DNA of 64,000 bases from Nectonema munidae (Eukaryota; Nematomorpha; Nectonematoida; Nectonematidae), in contig JAUIRK010000418.1 in assembly GCA_030549495.1 (NCBI GenBank), forward strand, positions 147,501 to 211,500. Direction: 5' to 3'. Every line of letters begins with the position of its first letter. The first letter of the stretch is position 1. Under the pieces are notes generated by a model that saw only the letters and a program-made list of their open reading frames with translations, did not search any database and had not been told where the DNA came from. This document shows, piece after piece, positions 39,201 through 48,600 of the stretch. The translations under genes and the position numbers were made by a program.

Positions 39201-39499
39201 AAATTGCTTAACTTAATTGACTTCTGTTCTCCCTGACAATAATTACCTATCACAATTGTTTACAAATTTATGTATTGATTTAACGCATCGCGGAAAAGGC
39301 AGACAGCAGTAAGTATTTTGATATAAAGCTAGCAAAAAGCGCCTTTTTCATTAAAAAAAAATAACGCACATGCGTTAATTTGAGTTTTTAGAGCATCAAC
39401 CTCATCGTTTGTGTTATACTTTTGGAAATGTATTGCTAGGGTACGCTTATACTTTGATTAAAAAATGCAAACTTTTGGCATTATGTTTCTGATTCGTTT
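36240..39499. other. No gene confidently seen (upstream of the TMEM181-like gene)
   Basis: Mostly AT-rich. It should contain the missing 5' exons of the TMEM181-like gene (signal anchor and first part of the luminal domain) unless those lie further left, but I could not identify them. A - strand frame at 37720-37938 (RRIWRMWHF, then a Lys-rich end) is coding-like but not recognised. A short segment at 36598-36656 is rich in GAC/ACAAAT words similar to the MITE at 60158. Confidence 0.45.
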
Positions 39500-39519
39500 C
39501 AATTTTTGAATGCTAGAAT

Positions 39520-39650
39520 TTCCCAGGGAACTGAGGCATGAATTCAAGGTTCTTTACAAAATGTATCGCTATGATTCGTCCTTACTGTCTTCCAGCGAAA
39601 AGGTTGAGATTATGCTTGATAAAACAAAAGTTATCAAATGCCATAAAGAC
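39520..39650 (+). CDS. TMEM181: TMEM181-like exon a (luminal domain)
   Basis: Frame RELRHEFKVLYKMYRYDSS then KVEIMLDKTKVIKCHKD, ending at donor GTAACT (39651). The acceptor is uncertain (AG at about 39518 or 39533). The Cys in KCHK and the one in the next exon fit the paired cysteines of the luminal domain. Confidence 0.6.
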
Positions 39651-42600
39651 GTAACTCTTTCTCTTTATTACTTCTTCCGTATAAATGCCAAATCTTTTTT
39701 TTAGGTTTGCCATATCGATTCTCTTGTTTACGTTGAATCCCAAAAATTGGCGCCAAAGATTGTTTGTATCTACTTGAAAAATTTCTCCACTTTACCATTC
39801 ATTCAAAAAGACTTCTTATCTTTTTCACTTTCCGTATCTTTTAACATAAAACTTGATAATGATTTAATCCCCTCAATTTGACCCCCTCATCATTTTGTAA
39901 TGACGCAAATGATTTTCTGATTTTAATGTAGTTTTATATCAAATTAATTAATGTTGTCTTCTTTTTCCGGGATCAGATGGGTTAGATTCTTTTTATCATC
40001 ATCATAATCATAATCACAATTTGCTGAATTCATTGGCATCTCAGAAAGTCTGAAACATTTTTCAAACTACCTTTCACACTAGTTATTGTATTTCCCAACA
40101 TTTGGTGTTTGGATTAAATGATTAGTTAAAAGTACTTTGGAGTGCTTTCATTGAAAGCATCTAATTGCACCGCTTCCATCGAGTTATGAGCGAAGAAGTT
40201 TTAATACTGAATTCCAACCCGAAATCTTGGGTTATTTCAAGGCTAGGTATCTAGTAGCGCATCCCTCTTAAGAAATTTTGAAGCCGAACTCAAGAAATTC
40301 TGTATCGTGAATTGTATCGCTCCATCCTGATAATCTCTTCACAATATGAATGAACCACGCATATTTAACAATAAAAAGATAGAATATCAGATTCTTCATT
40401 TTTCGGCTATACCGCTATTTTTAAGATTCAAGTATTTCAGTGTATGGGTCTCTAATGTCAATATTTATACAGTATGTATCTATGTCTATACCTTTTCATT
40501 TTCAAAATGCGAAATAGCAAATTCAAAATGGGAACTAGCAAATTCAAAAGGGGAAATGACAAATTCAAAATGGGACTTTTTTTCATTTTTTTGAATAATT
40601 TTTTTCATGTTTTTCTTTCATTCGTTTAAACTTTTGCGAAAGCCTTCATTTGAATGAAAAAAAGTAAACAAATTTGACAAAAAGTTTTTATTCAAATTTT
40701 TTGAGAAAATTTTCACGAGAGATTCAAATTAGCAATTGTAAAATTTGAATAAAATTTTTTTGATAATTCTTCGTTCCATTTTATTCTTCGACAATATGCC
40801 AACTCAAAAGTTGAAAAAAGTTGAATCATTAGATAAAAAAAATCAAATTTTAACAATTTACGAAGCAGACGGTGATTGGAGGGCATTTGCAAAAAGTCTC
40901 GGAGTTAAAAAAACCACTCTTTATAGATCGATCGAAGAGGGAAACAAGCCAGATGGAAGAGGTGGAACTCGAAATACGAAAATTAATGAACAACACAGAA
41001 AAATTTTCATACAATGTATCGAATCCAATCCGAGAATATATCTATCACATATCAAAAGTCAATTTACCGAAAAGTTTTCCTTTGAAATTTGGAAAGAAAG
41101 CATTAGACGTCACCTTGACCTATTACTGTAAACTTTGAAAAAAGTTCGCTTTGAACCAGAAAGGGCTAATTCACTCATAAATAAAGAAAAAAGAAAAAAG
41201 TTTGTTGTCGAGTTTCTGGAACAACAATCTGAGGGAAAAACCATTTTGTTTATGGATGAAATAAATTTTAATATACACATTTAAAGAAATCAAGGTCGAT
41301 CAAAACGAGGCCTCAGATGCTCCGTGGCCGCTGCAGCTTCAAAGGGAGCAAACTTTCATTTGATAGGTGCAATTAGCTCTTTTGGGTTAGTGAAAATTTC
41401 GTCAAAACCACCCTGAGGAAAAACCCTAGAGCTACACCAAGTTCATGTTGTGTTGGTTATGGACAATGCTCCTTGCCACTCGGGTATTGAAAATATTTTA
41501 AACGAAGAATTTTCTCTTCATAAAATTCTGTGTTTGGGGCTATATAGCTCAATGCTGAATCCGATCGAATCAATTTGGAGTAAAGTGAAAGCCAGGGTCA
41601 AAAAGGAGTGGGCTGAAATATCAAGTGAGATTTTATATCATTCAGATCGAGGCGGCTTGTGAATAATGGAATTTAGAACAAAAAAACTGGAAAAAATGGT
41701 TGCTTTGGCAGTCGATGAGATAAATCCTTCTTTATGCTCAAATTCTATTGCCAAAATTCAGCTTTTTTTTCTTGGTGTTTTAAATTGTGCTGATGTTCAA
41801 TTTTCATTTTTTTTTGTTTTGATATCATATAAACTTGTTCGAAAACTTCTATTTTTATGAAATATGTTTAAAAATATAATCAGAAACTCAATAAAAGTTC
41901 TAATAATTATTCAAAAAAATGGAAAAAAAAGTCCCATTTTGATTTTGCTATTTTTCACTTTGAATTTGCTATTTCCCATTTTGAATTTGCTATTTCCCAT
42001 TGTGAAGATGAAAAGGTATATATGTTTTTTGTGCCAGGCGTGTATTAATGAAATAAATAGAAAAGTTTGTGTCAATAATATCAAAAAATGTACATATAAA
42101 TGTATGCATGTACGTTTGCGCTAACACTAAACCTAACCTCAAGCCCAGCACTAACTCTAATACTAACTTTAATACTAGCACTAATGCTAATTCTACACTA
42201 ATCTTAATCCTGAATATATTTTTCCAAAACTTTGCACATTAAGACGCATTTAGAAATTGGTTGAGGTTAGCGGCAGAGTGAAAATTTAGTCTTGGAAATT
42301 CAATAATTCAATGAATAATTAGTTTGTAAAACACATAGATATGTATGGAAAAAAATATTTGTCGTCAACCGCATGGCTTCCTTCACCATTGTGACCATTA
42401 CTATAATCTGTCCAGCTTTTGAAGAATTCAAGATGTATTCATTTATTAATACCTGTTTTTAAAGTTGTTCCCTTCAAATTGATTCTCCGTAAATGAGCTA
42501 TTTAAGCATTTCACATGAAAATTATGTAGATAAAAGAATATCTATTGCCTGATTCACTCTCAATACCTGATTCCAAGTCCTTCACTTGCCCATTTCACAA

Positions 42601-45600
42601 CGGTGCAGTTTAGCCTCAACCTTACTTAGCAGCTTCTATGATATGATCTTGCATAGATCCTTATACATTTTCGTTATATTTAGCTCATTTCAATCAATAG
42701 CAATTTTGTAATTCTCGCCATTTGGATTAAATTCTCTCTACTTCTCATTAACGTTTTGACTGGAGTATCTTTTTAAATGCTTTGTACATTTTCTTGTATT
42801 AAAACCTTTTTTAAATTTCAGTTTGTTTTTTTGAAATCATTAAACTTTACCGTTTTCGAAGATATGATCATGGAACAAAAAATGCTTCTACTCCTTATTT
42901 CTCTATTAGTTTTTTATAATGGTAATTCCAAATCTTTTTAATTAGATTTTCTATTATATATTTATTTGTGAAAATGAAGACGCACATTTATTTTCATGCA
43001 CATGTGGTAACGGTACTTTAGATTTTTTTTCTCGAGCAAGCAGAGTTTGCGTCGTTAATATCCGAGCCTCGTGTAAGTAAATGAACAATTATTGTGTATT
43101 ATAAAATGGTTCTTACTAATTTATAAACTTGTTATAGCTTGTCATTGATGGATATAGAATTCCGCCGTTATAACGCAATACCATTAGGGCAAGAAATGTA
43201 ATAGCTTTATAACTGCATCGTGATATCCTACTGTCGAAAACCTCTATCGTCATGTTTAAAGTGGCACACAGAAAAATTATTACAAACGTTTTTGTGGGGC
43301 ACATATGTTCACAACAGAAATGGGCAAGTTTTCATTTACCGAAAATTTTCACAATTATTCTTTTTAGCGAATTTCTTACTTCAAAATTTTTTATTATTAT
43401 CATTAAATTTTGAGCGGATATGAATATTCTGACTTTGTACTTTCTAAGTAGGCGCTTTTACGCCTCCAAAATGAAGTCAAATAGTTGAATTGTGAGTGTA
43501 ATCTACCTTCGAAGCGTGAGGAAGGTTCTCAGCTCTTGAAGCATCTTTATTCCACCTTGATGTGATATTATATTTGTAGTTAAATCAATCCCACGTGCTA
43601 CCAGTATCCTTTAAATGTTTCCTCTTTCGTCCTCTTTGTTAATATTTAAAGTTGGCTTTTGAATTCATTTTTATTTCGAATTTTTCTTATTCTTTTAGAT
43701 TGAATTCAGTTGATCTCTGAGTGAAACGTGCCTGAATCTCTTTTTATATTTTTTCGTATTTTAGATCCATTTTTTGTTTGTCAGTTCTTGTTTGCAAGTC
43801 CAGTGTTCAAAGTTGTCTCGCTTATTCTACAAAATGTGTTCTTCCTTTTCATCCTCTACTATTGGCTACTCTTATATGACTTTAAATGCCATAAGGTAAC
43901 CCTGAGTTTAGTTTTATTTACACACGTTATTACAAGACTTGTTTTTTGGCTCCTTGAAGGCGTTGGAACTATTCGCTTCTCTCTGATGAATCTATTCGCT
44001 AACTTGCTTTATATTCAAAATTTGGTAGAAGGAAAGAAAGCATTTATTTATGAAGTATAAGGGACTTCATTCAATTTATACCTATTTTTGAAAGTTACTT
44101 AAAAACACATTTCATCGGAGTTACGAAGACTAAAGGAAATCATAAGTGCCTTTAAAATTTTAAATAAGTGTAAGACGGTAAGACAAACGGCTAATTAATC
44201 GCTGGTAGAAGAAGCAAGGTAGTGGCAAAATTGCTCCGTTAGAAAATGATAGAAGTGACACGAGAAAAGGAGGCCTTAAATCAGAAGATGTATATGATGG
44301 AGTATTCATTAGAAATGTATTCATTTAATAATGAATAAATATTATACCTGTTGTTAAAGTTGTTCCATTCAAATTGATTCTTTATTCTCATTATTTTGAT
44401 GGAAACCCATTATACCCTTCCTTGCATTAACTTCTATTTACCAATAACTGACGGATATTCTATTAATTTGTTCGTGTATTGTAAATAAAAAAAATCGGCG
44501 ATGACCTTAAACTCCCTATTTTTTATCGTGACCCTTACCAAATGACCGATTTTTCGAAAATAAACACCAGTTATAAACAACAATCGTTGCTTTAATTGCA
44601 GGCAATGCATGTAGGTCAACATATGCAGCAATGCTCCTTTAGCCCTCTACAAATAAAAATTTCGTGCCACATTTTGGTATACATATATAATATAACTATA
44701 TATCTTGTTTTGTTTATTTACTTTCAAAGATAACTTCATTTTCTCAGCTATTCAAAGGATACATGCCGAAGTTTCTTATTTCCTTGTGTATTGCCTTCTT
44801 GCGACTTTGCATATCGATTTCCTCCTATCAACATCTACACAATCCTGTTTTAGATTTTTATGCAATTTCTTTAAAGGTATTTTTACGATTTTTCTTTATA
44901 TATATATAAATTTAAGAATTCCTCATTATTATCTATTTTGACCGCTTAACGAACAGATTTTAATCAAACGATAAATAATGTAGGCAGAAGATATGTTTTA
45001 AAAAGCATACGCAGACGATTCTTATTTCTGTAAAGTCGAGACTTGTGGACTCACGTCGTTAACCGGCTAATGAATTTAACTTTCCAATTCTTGCTCTCCT
45101 AACATCTTATGTATATATGTTACAGTAAGATATAATGTTAGAGTATATGTGTTACCAAAGGATTTCATGAACCGAAAACGTTCAAAAAATTAATGATATC
45201 ACTATTACGTAGAGCTTTGGGATTCCCAGACTTCATAAAATACCTGGAGTGTCATGCGTCAATTCCCGACGGATTTAAAGGTCTTCTTGAAATTCCTGAG
45301 CGAAACCATGATATGACGAATTTTTCGAAATTTTCACAACTTTCATGTCTTTTAGAGATGAATTGAGCGCCATTTTAAGCCATTCATTTACACTCATAAA
45401 AATTAGAGTAGTAAAAGTTTCTCAGGAAAATCAAATTTTCCGTACTCAAAATGTCTTATTAGTTTTTAATTTTTCGATGTCTTGTTTTAAATTTTTTGGA
45501 CCTCATGAAAAATTTCCGCCGAATCGATTTCTTCTCATGAGTTTCTAGCGTTGTAAATTATCGAAACTTAATTAATTCTTCTCCGAAATAACACCGAAAA

Positions 45601-48600
45601 TTCTAGAGTAAAAACTTTTTGGAAGACCTCTTTTTTATATGAGTTTATTTCGGCTCTTTTAAAAAGTAAAGCTTAAAAGTTATGCACTAAGTTTGAGAGT
45701 AACGAAATAAAAGTTTTTAAAATTTAACTAGAGTACATTTTTTAACTACAGCAAATAATAATGCCAAAACTTTCAGCAAAATTAAAAAAAGCTACGCACT
45801 GTGTGTGTATTCAAAATAATGATAATGAAGATACAACATTTTTAGAACACATGAAAAGACATAAATCATGATACTACGCCGTGATGCTAGCGTAATACTG
45901 CTATTATTATTAGTCAGACCTCGTTTATCTCACACTGTTGGTTTTACGCATATTCTTGCTGGATTAACGAAATTTCACCCAGTGTATGGAATTTATAAAG
46001 ATGCAATACCTGAAACCAAAATTTTATTTAATATGTATACTATTTATGCTTAATGTGAAAAAAATCTTTCACAAATGATTACTTCAACTTCTATAAGATA
46101 TGAGAAAAGTAAAGAAATTAGTGCGTCGTCAATGCATTATTATCTTTAGGTATAAACTAAAATTCATCGACAAACATAAGGAAAATATTGGACTCCCTTT
46201 GTGAGCAAGTATGCACCACAGTCAAACTTAAAAATGTATTATGAGAAAAATTCGAATGTAATTCTTTCCTGCCTTCTCTTTTAGTTCATATCGCTGTACT
46301 GGTTTTTGGTTACTGTATACCTACTCTATTTACTGTTTCTTGTGAAGAAGTCATTTCAAGAATTTCAATTCCTCTTCTACTTCACTTGTATGCTTATATT
46401 TCTCTTTTTCACATCTTTCTCCATAACTTTAATCACAGTCTTTTAATTAATAATCCATTCCATCCCAGAGAAAGCAGACGCGATTTGTAATTTGATATAA
46501 AAACCTAAGATCAAGATATCGTCTGCATCATTTTGAACTGACGATGGGATGATATGGGTTAAAAAATCTTCCCGCGTATCCTTTTGACCGCGATCGAAAA
46601 TCAGAATAAGATTCAGTTGCATCATTTAACCTTGAGGATCAGTGTTATGCCGGTCTCCTTAGAAATGAAAATCGTCTGCTTTAAATATATAAAAAGTTTC
46701 TTATAAATTCTGGTCCTCAAAGGGTAAAGCTCTGATTTTTTTTTTAATTTATCAAGATGAATGTAATTAGCAGAGTGCCTAGACCAGGGATCCTCAAACT
46801 TTTTAACCCGTCGATCTCTTCATAGATTATTATTTACTTTCTTCTCAACCCCCCGACTAGTTTAATAAAAATATTAAATCATTTTTAACATTTCTGATGA
46901 TGAGCATTAGTATATGATAATAATTTACCCCTAAAATAATATTTTCTTCTTTGCTTATATACATTAGACGTTACTTTCATGACTATCTCGATTTTTTCCT
47001 GTCTTAGAAATTTAATTGATTTTCCATAACATAACCGACCCCTAGATAACTCTCTCTTTTCAACAGAATTAAAGTCTAATTTTTTAACGTGTAATGCATT
47101 TTTCCAGGAATATAAAAGAGCTCAATTTAGTAGAATGAATTGAATAAAATAAAAGAATATTAGTATAGGCCAATACAAAGTAAAAAATAAGTGTAGAATC
47201 CACTACTTCAATGAATAGTGTATAATTCTTAGACTAATTTTTATTTATATTTCCAAATTTTGTGCCATATCTTATTTTAGTCTTTGGTGTAAAGTTTTTA
47301 GTACCGCTGATAACTTATTCGGAGTTATATCTAGCTAAAAGTTGTATTTAATTTTTAGGTTAGTTAATTAAAAATTTTGTTGTTTGACAGTTAATTCCTT
47401 TGAATGAAAATAAAATAATTTTAACTAGTATAAATTTGTTTGTTTATTAGATAGTATTCATTTAATAAATATATTTATGCTTATTTTAAAAAAATTTCAA
47501 TAATAATACAAAGTAACTGACTAATCTATATGACTAAAAGTGTTAAAATTACCTCTGCTAAGCGTTTTCAAGGGTTAATATCTGCGTTACATTGATTTTT
47601 TGAATGGTTAAGGTCTACGCCTCAAATGCTACACCGTCTTCTTATTGGTTTATATTCTTGGCCTAATTTGCACGTCCCTCTATGCGTCCACGCTTATTCG
47701 AGAATCGTCTATCCTCTTTCAGTTTGCTTACCTCCCATTCAACTCCCTAAAGCACTGGCACACTGTTTCTCGGGTGGATCTTTTCTACGCAATCTCTTCC
47801 AATTTGTACATCCTTTTGCAAGCCTATCTCTACTCCTGCACCAACAAGCATCGTATCTATCCCTTACTTTTCTTAGAAATGTCAAAGGTAAACGCCAGAG
47901 AAGAAGAGGGGATATAATTGAAGTGTGTGTTACTTCGTTACTTATGACTTTTTTAAGAGGATTTCAGGCTAACTGCTTTGAAGTGTCCATCTTAATACAT
48001 GTAAGAATCTAAAGTGCCCCTGGTCCTCATCTAAACCTTATTGAAGATAAAAAATACACATATATTACAGGAGAAGTTCTTATGTTTGTGAATGAAAATT
48101 GGCTTGTGTTTAAAGAGCTAGTCAAAGAAAGAAGCAAAATGGTAATACCTCCAAGTCACAATGTAGTAGTGGTGGGAGAATTGATCGGAATTAGGAATCG
48201 TGCATTTTTCAAGTATCTTGAGCATTGCGAAAATTTTATTAAGCTTTTGTTTGCGTAATTTAGAAATAAAACATTACACTTTTATTTTAAATAATAATAA
48301 TGATTCATGAGTATTATTTAACAAAGACAACAGCTTAAAATACATTGTGGAGAATTTTTGCGGGACATTATATACACATATATACTTGTAGGTTATAGTT
48401 TTTGCCTTTTCGTAGTAGACTTATAGGATGACGCTAATTTTAAATTATATTTATCGTTTCAAGCATATAATAATACTTTTTTCAAGATTCTCATTTTCCT
48501 ATTTAAAATGGGTCATTTTACTCTACCATTGCGGCCACTTTAAGGTGTAATGATCTAGGATATGATCAGTCCTTCTAACTGTATGAGTGATTCCCTGAAC

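Noticed and set aside
40160-40290. tRNA-like sequence on the - strand (GGGTTGGAATTC word)
   Set aside because: No A box at the right distance and no cloverleaf; too weak to call even a SINE.
42120-42200. Telomere-like repeats (CTAACCT)
   Set aside because: Only a few degenerate hexamers mixed with ACTAAT words; not a telomeric array.
43896-44060. Continuation of the frame of exon e to 44060
   Set aside because: The canonical donor at 43896 and the perfect family match of exon f show that this part is intron; the open frame is chance.
47626-48012. A 128-codon + strand frame overlapping exon h
   Set aside because: Out-of-frame shadow of exon h, whose own frame matches the last TMEM181 helices.
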